Assembly: GCF_947498005.1 (NCBI RefSeq)
Contig: NZ_CANMIW010000008.1
Span: forward strand, 62,001 to 126,000
DNA: 64,000 nucleotides
Source of the DNA: an uncultured Winogradskyella sp.
Lineage (GTDB): Bacteria; Bacteroidota; Bacteroidia; Flavobacteriales; Flavobacteriaceae
Direction of reading: 5' to 3'
A program made the translations under genes and the position numbers. Shown here piece after piece: positions 37,080 to 45,305 of this stretch. How positions within the stretch are numbered: the stretch's first letter is position 1; each line of letters opens with the position of its first letter. The notes beneath the pieces are model-generated. The model had not been told where the DNA came from and ran no database searches. It was given only the letters and a program-made list of their open reading frames with translations.

Positions 37080-37280
37080 ATGGGTAACACTGACAAAATC
37101 ATAAGATTTGTAATTGCTATAATAGTAGGTATATTATTCTTTACAGGAACAATTTCAGGAACATTAGGTATTTTATTATTAGTATTAGCAGGTGTTTTTG
37201 TTTTAACTAGTCTAGTTAGTTTTTGTCCGCTGTATACTATATTTGGTATACGTACTTGTCCTATTGACAAAAAAGACTAA
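37080..37280 (+). CDS. DUF2892-family small membrane protein
   Basis: The 66-residue protein has two membrane helices (about 8-25 and 28-48) and the family end LVSFCPLYTIFGIRTCPIDK with two Cys (Cys49 and Cys60). DUF2892 is the membrane part of YgaP-type rhodaneses and is often linked to sulfur handling. I use the ATG at 37080 (MGNTDKIIRF). An ATG at 37067 is followed by nine A residues and runs out of frame into a stop; with eight A residues it would extend this protein to MKKNMGNTDK, the start I recall in relatives. Confidence 0.82.
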   Translation: MGNTDKIIRFVIAIIVGILFFTGTISGTLGILLLVLAGVFVLTSLVSFCPLYTIFGIRTCPIDKKD

Positions 37281-37325
37281 AACACTATTATAACTTTATT
37301 TAGTTGGTGTAAAACGGAATTAATA

Positions 37326-37362
37326 CATCGAGAATCGGTGTTAACTTTTACAGTTCTCGATG
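37326..37362 (+). repeat. Inverted repeat upstream of the radical SAM gene
   Basis: CATCGAGAA (37326-37334) and TTCTCGATG (37354-37362) are perfect reverse complements with a 19-nt loop. Its centre is about 65 bp upstream of the predicted radical SAM transcript start. It could be an operator or a weak terminator for the DUF2892 gene; no T-tract follows it directly. Confidence 0.5.
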
Positions 37363-37395
37363 CTATTATTTCAATATACTGAATATTTTTAGGTC

Positions 37396-37403
37396 TATAT
37401 TTG
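37396..37403 (+). promoter_or_regulatory. Probable -7 box (TATATTTG) of the radical SAM gene
   Basis: The octamer is a full match to TANNTTTG and lies 24 bp upstream of the TTG start. No TTTG lies at the ideal distance upstream. Confidence 0.5.
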
Positions 37404-37427
37404 TAGCAACATTTTTAAACCGAAATA

Positions 37428-39629
37428 TTGAAAGACCTTTTACTCATAACGCCTCCATTTACTCAACTCAACACACCATATCCTGGCACAGCGTATCTAA
37501 AAGGGTTTTTAAACACAAAAGGAATTGAGTCTTTTCAAATGGATTTGGGTATAGAGGTAATTTTAGAATTATTTTCTAAATCTACGTTTCAGGACTTATT
37601 TAATCTTGCTTTTGAGAATGACCGTATTCAATCTGAAAACTGTCAACGTATTTATGCACTGAAGGAAATTTATTTAAAATCTTTAGATGACATTATTTTA
37701 TTTCTTCAAGGGAAAAACCAAACCTATGCTAGGCAAATTTGTAGTGACGGATTTTTACCACAAGCCTCTCGTTTTGACCAATTAGACGACATGGATTTTG
37801 CGTTTGGCTCTATGGGAATGCAAGATAAAGCCAAGCATTTAGCTACCTTGTATATTGAAGATTTGTCCGATTTTATTGTAGAATGTATTGATCCAGATTT
37901 TGGTTTTAGTCGTTACGCAGAACGTTTGGGCCAAAGCGCCAATTCTTTCAATGCGCTTTATACGCAATTACAAGATGATGCCACATATATTGATCAAGTT
38001 ACTTTAGAAATTTTAGATCGTCAGATTAAAGAAACGCAACCAAAACTAATCTGTTTTTCGGTGCCTTTTCCTGGTAATTTATATAGTGCTTTTCGTTGCG
38101 CACTGTACATAAAAACAAATTATCCTGACATTAAAATTGCAATGGGTGGTGGTTTCCCTAATACCGAATTACGTTCTGTCAAAGATGTTAGAGTTTTTGA
38201 GTTTTTTGATTTTATTACCTTAGATGATGGTGAATTACCAATTGAATTGCTCTATAAAAACATTTGTCAATCAGAGTCAAAGCAAAGCGTCTCAGAACAA
38301 GAATTTAAACGCACCTATTTACTATTAGATGACGTTGTTACTTACAAAAATAACAGCACATCACCAGATTATAAACAAGCCGAAGTTGGTACACCAGATT
38401 ATTCAGACTTGTTGTTAGACCAATATATTTCTGTCATAGAAATTGCCAACCCAATGCACAGCTTATGGAGTGATGGCAGATGGAACAAACTAACCATGGC
38501 TCATGGTTGTTATTGGGGAAAATGTACGTTTTGCGATATTTCTTTAGATTATATTAAAATTTACGAACCCGTCGCTGCTAGCCTTTTGGTCGACCGAATG
38601 GAAACACTAATTGCACAAACAGGAGAAACCGGATTTCATTTTGTAGATGAAGCTGCACCTCCTTCTTTAATGAAAGCTTTAGCGCTCGAAATTATAAAAC
38701 GAGACCTCAGCGTTACATGGTGGACAAATATTAGGTTTGAAAAAAACTTTACACAAGACCTCTGTCTTTTACTAAAAGCTTCTGGCTGCATTGCCGTTTC
38801 TGGTGGTTTAGAAGTAGCTTCTGATCGTTTATTAAAATTAATAGACAAAGGTGTAACTGTTACACAAGTAGCACAAGTTACGCGCAATTTTACGGAAGCC
38901 AATATTATGGTACATTCGTATTTAATGTATGGGTATCCCACACAAACTACGCAAGAAACAGTAGATAGTTTAGAAATGGTTCGCCAGCTTTTTGAAAACG
39001 GAATTTTGCAATCTGGTTTTTGGCACCAATTTGCCTTAACAGCGCATAGTCCTATAGGTTTGCATCCTGAAGATTATGGGATTACTCCAAATTATAAAAC
39101 CATAAGTTTTGCTAATAATGATGTGGACTTTTCAGATTCTACAGGGATAGATCATTCGCAATTTAGTTATGGTTTAAAGAAATCTCTGTTTAATTTTATG
39201 CATGGTATTGGCTTTGATTTACCATTACATGATTGGTTTGATTTCACAGTACCTGAAACTACAATTTCTCCAGATTTCATCTATAACTGTTTAGCAGAAG
39301 AAGTAGAACCTACTATTAAGCCAAGTGCTAAAATCACGTGGTTAGGTGGTTTACCTTTAATTTCTGAATTTTCTAAATCAAAAAAAGGAAAAATCATAAA
39401 CTATTTAGAATTTACGTTTCATGATGCTGTAGAAAGCTATCAAATTACTCTCGAAAAACAAAAAGGACTTTGGCTTTTAGATACTTTAGCAGGCCTTACA
39501 CCGCAACAGCAACCTCAAACATTTAAACAGTTAAAAACCAATTTTGAAAATCAATTTGAAAATTTTGAATTGTTTTGGTATTCTAAACCTGTGGATATAC
39601 TGCGTGGTTTTGGACTTTTGGTATTATAA
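37428..39629 (+). CDS. B12-binding-domain radical SAM protein
   Basis: The 733-residue protein joins an N-terminal cobalamin-binding-like region (LLLITPPFTQLNTPYPGTAY, and later LICFSVPFPGNLYSAFRCAL with MGGGFPN) to a radical SAM domain. The cluster motif HGCYWGKCTFCD has Cys361, Cys366 and Cys369, a C-x4-C-x2-C spacing instead of the usual C-x3-C-x2-C. A C-terminal region of about 180 residues is of unknown fold. Such enzymes often methylate or rearrange lipids, cofactors or natural products; the substrate here is unknown. The start is a TTG: no ATG lies before the conserved KDLLLITPP, and the predicted promoter is just upstream. Confidence 0.85.
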   Translation: MKDLLLITPPFTQLNTPYPGTAYLKGFLNTKGIESFQMDLGIEVILELFSKSTFQDLFNLAFENDRIQSENCQRIYALKEIYLKSLDDIILFLQGKNQTYARQICSDGFLPQASRFDQLDDMDFAFGSMGMQDKAKHLATLYIEDLSDFIVECIDPDFGFSRYAERLGQSANSFNALYTQLQDDATYIDQVTLEILDRQIKETQPKLICFSVPFPGNLYSAFRCALYIKTNYPDIKIAMGGGFPNTELRSVKDVRVFEFFDFITLDDGELPIELLYKNICQSESKQSVSEQEFKRTYLLLDDVVTYKNNSTSPDYKQAEVGTPDYSDLLLDQYISVIEIANPMHSLWSDGRWNKLTMAHGCYWGKCTFCDISLDYIKIYEPVAASLLVDRMETLIAQTGETGFHFVDEAAPPSLMKALALEIIKRDLSVTWWTNIRFEKNFTQDLCLLLKASGCIAVSGGLEVASDRLLKLIDKGVTVTQVAQVTRNFTEANIMVHSYLMYGYPTQTTQETVDSLEMVRQLFENGILQSGFWHQFALTAHSPIGLHPEDYGITPNYKTISFANNDVDFSDSTGIDHSQFSYGLKKSLFNFMHGIGFDLPLHDWFDFTVPETTISPDFIYNCLAEEVEPTIKPSAKITWLGGLPLISEFSKSKKGKIINYLEFTFHDAVESYQITLEKQKGLWLLDTLAGLTPQQQPQTFKQLKTNFENQFENFELFWYSKPVDILRGFGLLVL

Positions 39630-39694
39630 ATATTTATATTAATCTTAGTCTAAACAAACACCATGTAAGGCTTTCATCAAAAACCCAACTAACG

Positions 39695-39702
39695 TATCTT
39701 TG
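39695..39702 (+). promoter_or_regulatory. Probable promoter of the PLP-enzyme gene
   Basis: TATCTTTG matches TANNTTTG. TTTC, one base from the -33 consensus TTTG, lies exactly 19 bp upstream (39672-39675). The ATG at 39726 is 23 bp downstream of the box. Confidence 0.55.
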
Positions 39703-39725
39703 CATCCCATTAATTAGTGGAAATT

Positions 39726-41567
39726 ATGAAAGCACCAAAGCTATTAGATTACATAAAAGCCGTATTAAAAAATATGCCAAACGATTGGTTAAATTTAACT
39801 ACGCATCGTTTAGATATTTACAATGAAAGTTTAGCTAAAACTCAATTTTTAGATGAGTTTGAAGCACTATATGCTAACGGTAATTCTGAAAAATCAGCAC
39901 TCTACGATTTACCAACAGCATACGATTATATTAGATTAGGTCATCCATTATCTTCTGTATTAGAATGGACAATCGCAAAACAATATAGCTTAGAATCGGA
40001 AAGCGTAATTAGTTTTTCATCACAAACAGTTCCTGTTTTATCTGTATTAAGAGCTAATCTATTCGCGAATAAAAACACTCAAATTATATATACTAATGCA
40101 TTGCCAACATCTTTTAATGCAGACCTCATAAAACGTATTTACGGTTATAATTTTGAACTTGTAAAAGTGGAACGATTAGAAGATGTTTCAGACTACGATG
40201 GAAGCACTATTTTTATTTCGGAACACAACGAAATTGATGCCCTTCAACTTAATCCTAATGTCGATTTCTATGTAAATCTTTATCAAGAATTAGGTAGCAT
40301 TTTAATTGTTAATGGAGAGAAAAACAATAATTACATTTCAGATATTCAGCATGTAAGACGTCGAGAAACCATTGCTATGACGCCTTCTGATGCTCTGTTA
40401 GCTTTAAAAGCGCTTACTGAGCAAACGTCTTTCAAAGTAAAACAAACTAATTCTGAAGACAAAGCGAGTGTTTTAAGCGAGATCAACACCATTACAAATT
40501 CGGCAACACAAGCTGTTGTTGGTTCTAGTGGTTTATCTATTCAGTATGCTATAATGATGGGTTTAATTCATACGGCATTAGAGAATCACAAAGGCAAAAC
40601 GATTAAATTTATTGTACCAACCAATTGTTATGGTGGTACTAATGACCAAGCCAGACGAGTTGCCGCATGTTTAGACCATGTAGATGTTGTTGATTTAGAA
40701 GTTGATGGCGATAATGATATGGTTAAAAGTATTGATGCCGTTTTAGCTAAAGTAGCAGCAGAAGATGCTATTCCATACATCATTGCAGAAATCCCAACCA
40801 ATCCACGTGTTGAAGTTCCGGATTTGGAAGCGCTTAAAGACGTGCTAAGTAAAGTACGTAAAACTGCAAGTGGAGAAACAGCTATAGATCCTGTTTTTAT
40901 ATTAGACCAAACATTTTGTCCTAATTTTCACTTTTTAGGTGAAAACGATACGCTTTCTGTGGTCAGAACAATTTCTTATGTGAGTGGTTCTAAATTTCCG
41001 AGTGGCGGAAAATGTACGGCTGGTTATTGTGTTGCTAACAAAAAAGCCGAAGACCTAATGGCCAACATAGGTTTACATTTAGACCTTTGCGATAATGAAG
41101 CCACTGCACTACAGTATGAGTTATTAGCAAAGCAAATGCCATCGATGAATCAAAGAATTGCAGATGCTTACACCAATACAAGAGCTTTTGTTAATTTTAT
41201 ACATGACAACTTACCAGATGCCAAAATCAATTTTGTTTCAGAAGAATTAGCTTCACAAGGATTTACACCATCTGTGTTTTCACTAGACTTGCCAACTAAA
41301 GGCGACACACCTGAAGAAAAGGAAACATACAAAAGAGCACTAAATCATAAATTAATTGATTTAATGATTACTAAAATTCCTGATGAGAGTAAATATTGTG
41401 TGAGTTACGGCCAACTAAAAGGTGTGTATTGGACGATACCTGCAACCTCAACACAGGGCACAACTAAAGAAGGAGACAAAGATTATATTGCCAGAGTAGC
41501 ACTTTCTCCTGATATGGATTTAGAACTTCATAAAAGTGTGTTTTTAGAATTTGTACAAGAGATTTAA
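39726..41567 (+). CDS. Long PLP-dependent enzyme of the Cys/Met metabolism family with a duplicated N-terminal half
   Basis: The fold is that of cystathionine gamma-synthase/lyase enzymes, but at 613 residues the protein is about 200 longer than the usual 380-400. The catalytic part is C-terminal: VVGSSGLSIQYAIMMGLIHT, NCYGGTNDQARRVAACLDHV, EIPTNPRVEVPDL, and SGSKFPSGGKCTAG with Lys423 at the PLP position. The N-terminal 200 residues hold a second copy of the front of the fold: YDYIRLGHPLSSVLEWTIAK, which has the Y-x-R phosphate-binding motif, then SFSSQTVPVLSVLRANLF. I chose the ATG at 39726 over the GTG at 39717. Reaction unknown, probably sulfur amino-acid related. Confidence 0.8.
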   Translation: MKAPKLLDYIKAVLKNMPNDWLNLTTHRLDIYNESLAKTQFLDEFEALYANGNSEKSALYDLPTAYDYIRLGHPLSSVLEWTIAKQYSLESESVISFSSQTVPVLSVLRANLFANKNTQIIYTNALPTSFNADLIKRIYGYNFELVKVERLEDVSDYDGSTIFISEHNEIDALQLNPNVDFYVNLYQELGSILIVNGEKNNNYISDIQHVRRRETIAMTPSDALLALKALTEQTSFKVKQTNSEDKASVLSEINTITNSATQAVVGSSGLSIQYAIMMGLIHTALENHKGKTIKFIVPTNCYGGTNDQARRVAACLDHVDVVDLEVDGDNDMVKSIDAVLAKVAAEDAIPYIIAEIPTNPRVEVPDLEALKDVLSKVRKTASGETAIDPVFILDQTFCPNFHFLGENDTLSVVRTISYVSGSKFPSGGKCTAGYCVANKKAEDLMANIGLHLDLCDNEATALQYELLAKQMPSMNQRIADAYTNTRAFVNFIHDNLPDAKINFVSEELASQGFTPSVFSLDLPTKGDTPEEKETYKRALNHKLIDLMITKIPDESKYCVSYGQLKGVYWTIPATSTQGTTKEGDKDYIARVALSPDMDLELHKSVFLEFVQEI

Positions 41568-41598
41568 ATTTACAATATATCAAACCTGAAACTGACCT

Positions 41599-41892
41599 AT
41601 GTTTATCATTAATATAACTTACAAAACCGAATTGACCGTTATTGATCAATTTATAGATGCACATATAAAGTTTTTGAACAAACATTACGAATTAGGACAC
41701 TTTATAGCTTCTGGTCGCAAAGAACCGAGAACAGGAGGTGTTATATTATCTCCTATGACAAGTACATCTAAATTGGAGAATATAATCTTAGAAGATCCTT
41801 TTAAAATTAATGAATTGGCAGATTATGAACTCATAGAATTTATACCAAGTAAAACATCGGAAGCACTTAATTTTTTGAAGCAAGATTGTTAA
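41599..41892 (+). CDS. YciI-family protein
   Basis: YciI-like proteins have a ferredoxin-like fold with a conserved His-Asp pair; some are dehydrochlorinases but most have no known role. The 97-residue protein has IDAHIKFLNKHYELGHFIAS followed by GRKEPRTGGVILSP, the family core. It lies 31 bp after the PLP-enzyme gene and 23 bp before the Imm53-like gene, on the same strand. Confidence 0.85.
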   Translation: MFIINITYKTELTVIDQFIDAHIKFLNKHYELGHFIASGRKEPRTGGVILSPMTSTSKLENIILEDPFKINELADYELIEFIPSKTSEALNFLKQDC

Positions 41893-41915
41893 CCTTATTT
41901 AAAGCTTAATACAGA

Positions 41916-42215
41916 ATGGAAATTTTAGAATGGATACAAGATTGGTTTCAATCTAATTGTGATGGAGACTGGGAGCATGGAGATGCAATTCAGATTACCA
42001 CCTTAGACAATCCAGGTTGGGATGTTGAAATAGATATCTCAAAAACTTCAATTGCAAATCTTGAAATAAAATGGGTTCTTAATGAAAATGGTAAACAAGA
42101 TTGGTATGGTGTAAAAATTCAAAACCAACGTTTTAGAGCTGCAGGTGACGCGAGTAAATTAATTTATCTCCTCAATTTATTTAGAGAAATGATTGAGAAG
42201 ATTGAGAATGAGTAG
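41916..42215 (+). CDS. Imm53-family immunity protein, without a nearby toxin
   Basis: The 99-residue protein matches the Imm53 family of polymorphic-toxin immunity proteins. It starts with a helix, MEILEWIQDWFQSNCDGDWE, continues HGDAIQITTLDNPGWDVEID, and ends in the helix LIYLLNLFREMIEKIE. The CDGDWEH...TLDNPGW pattern is the family hallmark as I know it. No toxin or secretion gene is seen in the window, so it is an orphan immunity gene or a housekeeping relative. It is convergent with the beta-helix gene after 9 bp. Confidence 0.75.
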   Translation: MEILEWIQDWFQSNCDGDWEHGDAIQITTLDNPGWDVEIDISKTSIANLEIKWVLNENGKQDWYGVKIQNQRFRAAGDASKLIYLLNLFREMIEKIENE

Positions 42216-42224
42216 TTGATTATA

Positions 42225-43856
42225 TTAAAAACCTAGAAAACGAAAGAACCTTTTAAAAAAACCATCTTTCTTGCCATCTGTTGATTCTACTTCAGATTCT
42301 TCTATTATTTCCTGCTTAGTATCTTGTTGAAATTCTATAATAAATACACCAAAATTGTCTAATGTTTTGTGAGGATTACCATTATTTAGCGTCATTGGAA
42401 ACGAGATTTTTGAAGAACTTTCAGTAGTTCCCATTTTTAAAATGGCATTAAAATTCTCAATATCTCGCATCTTATATGTTACCCCTTCTTTTATATTATA
42501 ATTAGAAAAATCTACCACAACATCTTCTTCCTTTTTATTAAACACTACAACCCTATAGGTATTAGGTTTATACTCATTTTGCGTGATATCTAAAACAGGA
42601 TCTAAATCAAATGCTTTAAAACTCATCCATTGACTATTGGCATCCAAATTAATTTTAGATTGCCAGCTTTTCAGCGTATATGCTTCTGTTTTAGAGCGTC
42701 TAAACGCACTTCCTTTTTTAGTGAAATACAAATTATTATTGAAATTCCATTGCTCAGGACTAAGACTAAAAAGATGTATATAACCAGAATAGATCTTATT
42801 ATTAGTAAAGGTTAATGATTTGGCGTATGCAATTCTCATCGCATTATTTCGACCTAAAATAGTATTATTATCAACCAATACATTTTCTACTGGTGCGCCT
42901 TTATGAAAACCTATAGTTAGCGAGGCAGCATCTCCATTTATTACATTAGATTTAAAATCAGTATTGTGATATAATATATTGTTTTTTACCACAATATTTT
43001 TCGCAATATTAACACCATCTCTATCGTCAGTAGCTACAATAATATTATCTACAGTTCTATAATTTGAAGGTAGACCACTATTAAAGATTACATTATTGTC
43101 TAAAGTAACATTCTTTACCCAATCGGTTTTTGCATGTTTAGTAGCAGACCAAACTTCCACACCTTTGTAATAATTATTAAAAATAATATTGTCCTTTAGT
43201 ACTCTGGTTTCTGTATCACTATTATTCTGAACATAAACCCCCTCACCTGCTCCTTTTCCTTCTGGTGTTAGTGTGCCATTATTAAAAACATAGCAATTTG
43301 CAATTAACGTACCTCCTGTATTTTTCCAAGTACCAAAACCAAGACCTGGATTGTTATAAATCATTAAATTAATGAACTTACAATTTTCCCCTATAAGATG
43401 GTTAATACCTGCTACTCCAGCTTTAAGACCATCGTTTTCATCTATTTGCCTCGAAAACTCCCCTAACCAAGTTATTTCAAAATTCTGAAATATAACACGC
43501 TTACTTCTTACTTTTAAGGTTTGTTGTTCCGTAGATTCTACGTTTCCATTTAAAACAACTTTATCTGTGTTAAAAGCACTTACTGTGATGTATTGGTTTT
43601 CTATTGTAGAATTTAAAGTACAAGAATAACGACCATTATAAATACCTTCATGTAACCAAATAGTATCATTTCCATTAACAATTTCAGAAGACTGACCTAA
43701 AGCCGTTTGTAAATCCCAAGGGTTTTGTAAACTTCCATTTCCTAGATGAGATCCTGGTGTTTCCGTGTGATCCTTTGGAAAAACATGAAATTCTTGTTGT
43801 GCAATTACAACTAAAAACCCAAAACTAAATGCTAATGATAATAATAATTTCTTCAT
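42225..43856 (-). CDS. Secreted parallel beta-helix protein (pectate-lyase-like fold)
   Basis: The 543-residue protein has a signal peptide (MKKLLLSLAFSFGFLVVIAQ) and a right-handed parallel beta-helix, seen as repeated short Asn-rich rungs (NNIIFNNYYKGVEVWSATKH type; VTLDNNVIFNSG, IVVKNNILYHN, VLVDNNTILGRN). The N-terminal YVxxx-GNGSLQNPWDLQTAL region resembles chondroitinase-B-like and DUF1565-type proteins. A Glu/Asp-rich C-terminal tail ends KDGFFKRFFRFLGF, possibly a membrane anchor helix. It may bind or cleave a polysaccharide; no catalytic residues can be assigned. It lies 66 bp after mpl. Confidence 0.8.
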   Translation of the reverse strand: MKKLLLSLAFSFGFLVVIAQQEFHVFPKDHTETPGSHLGNGSLQNPWDLQTALGQSSEIVNGNDTIWLHEGIYNGRYSCTLNSTIENQYITVSAFNTDKVVLNGNVESTEQQTLKVRSKRVIFQNFEITWLGEFSRQIDENDGLKAGVAGINHLIGENCKFINLMIYNNPGLGFGTWKNTGGTLIANCYVFNNGTLTPEGKGAGEGVYVQNNSDTETRVLKDNIIFNNYYKGVEVWSATKHAKTDWVKNVTLDNNVIFNSGLPSNYRTVDNIIVATDDRDGVNIAKNIVVKNNILYHNTDFKSNVINGDAASLTIGFHKGAPVENVLVDNNTILGRNNAMRIAYAKSLTFTNNKIYSGYIHLFSLSPEQWNFNNNLYFTKKGSAFRRSKTEAYTLKSWQSKINLDANSQWMSFKAFDLDPVLDITQNEYKPNTYRVVVFNKKEEDVVVDFSNYNIKEGVTYKMRDIENFNAILKMGTTESSSKISFPMTLNNGNPHKTLDNFGVFIIEFQQDTKQEIIEESEVESTDGKKDGFFKRFFRFLGF

Positions 43857-43922
43857 GGTTTTAATTTTGCAATTACTATACCAATGTAAAAAAGAAGTGT
43901 TTGGCAGAATAAGTATATAGTA

Positions 43923-45275
43923 TTAAAACAATTTATTTACTTCATCAAAATCTAATCCACCATAATTACCAGAACTCATTAATAGCAGTGATTTGTTATC
44001 AAAATTCTGAGAGAATAAAAAGTCTTTAAATTCCTCCGGATTCGTGTAAATAATTAAATCATCACGCTCAAAAGCATTTGCAATTTGGTCTTTAGTAACC
44101 TCATCTAACTTTTTAATTTCAACAGCATGTGGTGAATAAAATACGACTGCCACATCTGCTGCATCTAGAGCACCTTTATATTCTTTAAGAAATTCTGCAT
44201 TTAAGCTACTATAGGTATGCAACTCTAAACAAGCCACCAACGTTCTATCGCTATATTGTTCTTTAACGGCTTTTGTGGTTGCTTCCACTTTACTAGGCGA
44301 ATGGGCAAAATCCTTGTAAGCTACACTTGATTTAGATTCTGCAATTTTCTCTAATCGCTTGCTTGCACCTTTAAAAGTAGAAATAGCTTCGTAGAAATCT
44401 TCTTCATCAATTCCCATGTGTTGGCAAATCCATTTGGCACCAGCTAAATTGTTTAGGTTATGTGCACCAAAAACTTCAATTGGCATTGGTCCTTCTGGTG
44501 TTTCTAGTAACGTTTCTCCATTTTCAACTGTATATTCTGGAGTAGCATAAGCAATTTTTCTAATTTGATTTTCTGAGGCCTCAACAACGCGTTTCACTTC
44601 TAAATCTTCTTCATTATAATTAATGCTTCCACCTGTAACAATTGAATCTACAAAAATGCTAAACTGCTCTACATAGTTGTCATACGTCGGAAACACATTA
44701 ATATGATCCCAAGCAATACCGCTTAACAACGCAATATTAGGTTTGTATAGATGAAATTTTGGTCGTCTGTCTATTGGTGAACTTAAATACTCATCGCCTT
44801 CTAAAACAATAAAATCATTATGTTCCGTAAGTTTTACCATGACGTCAAAACCTTCAAGCTGTGCACCTACCATATAATCTACATACTTATCATGGTAATG
44901 CAAAACGTGCAGTATCATTGATGTAATTGTTGTTTTCCCATGACTTCCTCCAATAACTACACGAGTTTTGTGTTTGGATTGTTCATATAAAAATTCTGGA
45001 TAGCTGTAAATTTTCAAACCCAATTCTTGGGCTTTTAGCAATTCAGGATTATCAGCTTTAGCATGCATACCTAAAACAATCGCATCTAAATTAGACGTAA
45101 TTTTTTCGGGATACCAACCAAAGGTTTCTGGTAATAATCCTTTGGCTTCTAATCGTGATTTTGAAGGGTTAAAAATTTCATCATCACTGCCTGTGACGTT
45201 ATAACTTTTATTGTGAAGTGCTAAGGCTAAATTGTGCATTGCTGCACCACCAATTGCTATAAAATGTACGTTCAT
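43923..45275 (-). CDS. mpl: UDP-N-acetylmuramate-tripeptide ligase Mpl (murein recycling)
   Basis: Mpl joins recycled tripeptide to UDP-MurNAc in the cytoplasm. The 450-residue Mur ligase has the N-terminal Rossmann motif MNVHFIAIGGAAMHNLALAL, the ATP loop VVIGGSHGKTTITSMILHVL, and later FAHSPSKVEATTKAVKEQY, which replaces the DDYAHHP of MurC as in Mpl. It lies 30 bp after the tolC-like gene on the same strand and may share its transcript, which would join an exporter with wall recycling; this link is inferred from position only. Confidence 0.87.
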   Translation of the reverse strand: MNVHFIAIGGAAMHNLALALHNKSYNVTGSDDEIFNPSKSRLEAKGLLPETFGWYPEKITSNLDAIVLGMHAKADNPELLKAQELGLKIYSYPEFLYEQSKHKTRVVIGGSHGKTTITSMILHVLHYHDKYVDYMVGAQLEGFDVMVKLTEHNDFIVLEGDEYLSSPIDRRPKFHLYKPNIALLSGIAWDHINVFPTYDNYVEQFSIFVDSIVTGGSINYNEEDLEVKRVVEASENQIRKIAYATPEYTVENGETLLETPEGPMPIEVFGAHNLNNLAGAKWICQHMGIDEEDFYEAISTFKGASKRLEKIAESKSSVAYKDFAHSPSKVEATTKAVKEQYSDRTLVACLELHTYSSLNAEFLKEYKGALDAADVAVVFYSPHAVEIKKLDEVTKDQIANAFERDDLIIYTNPEEFKDFLFSQNFDNKSLLLMSSGNYGGLDFDEVNKLF

Positions 45276-45305
45276 TGTATAATTTGTATACCGTAAAAAT
45301 ACTAT

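Noticed and set aside
40351..40500. Possible gene-fusion frameshift within the long PLP enzyme
   Set aside because: The frame is continuous with normal codon use across the junction of the two halves; the length is better explained by duplication.
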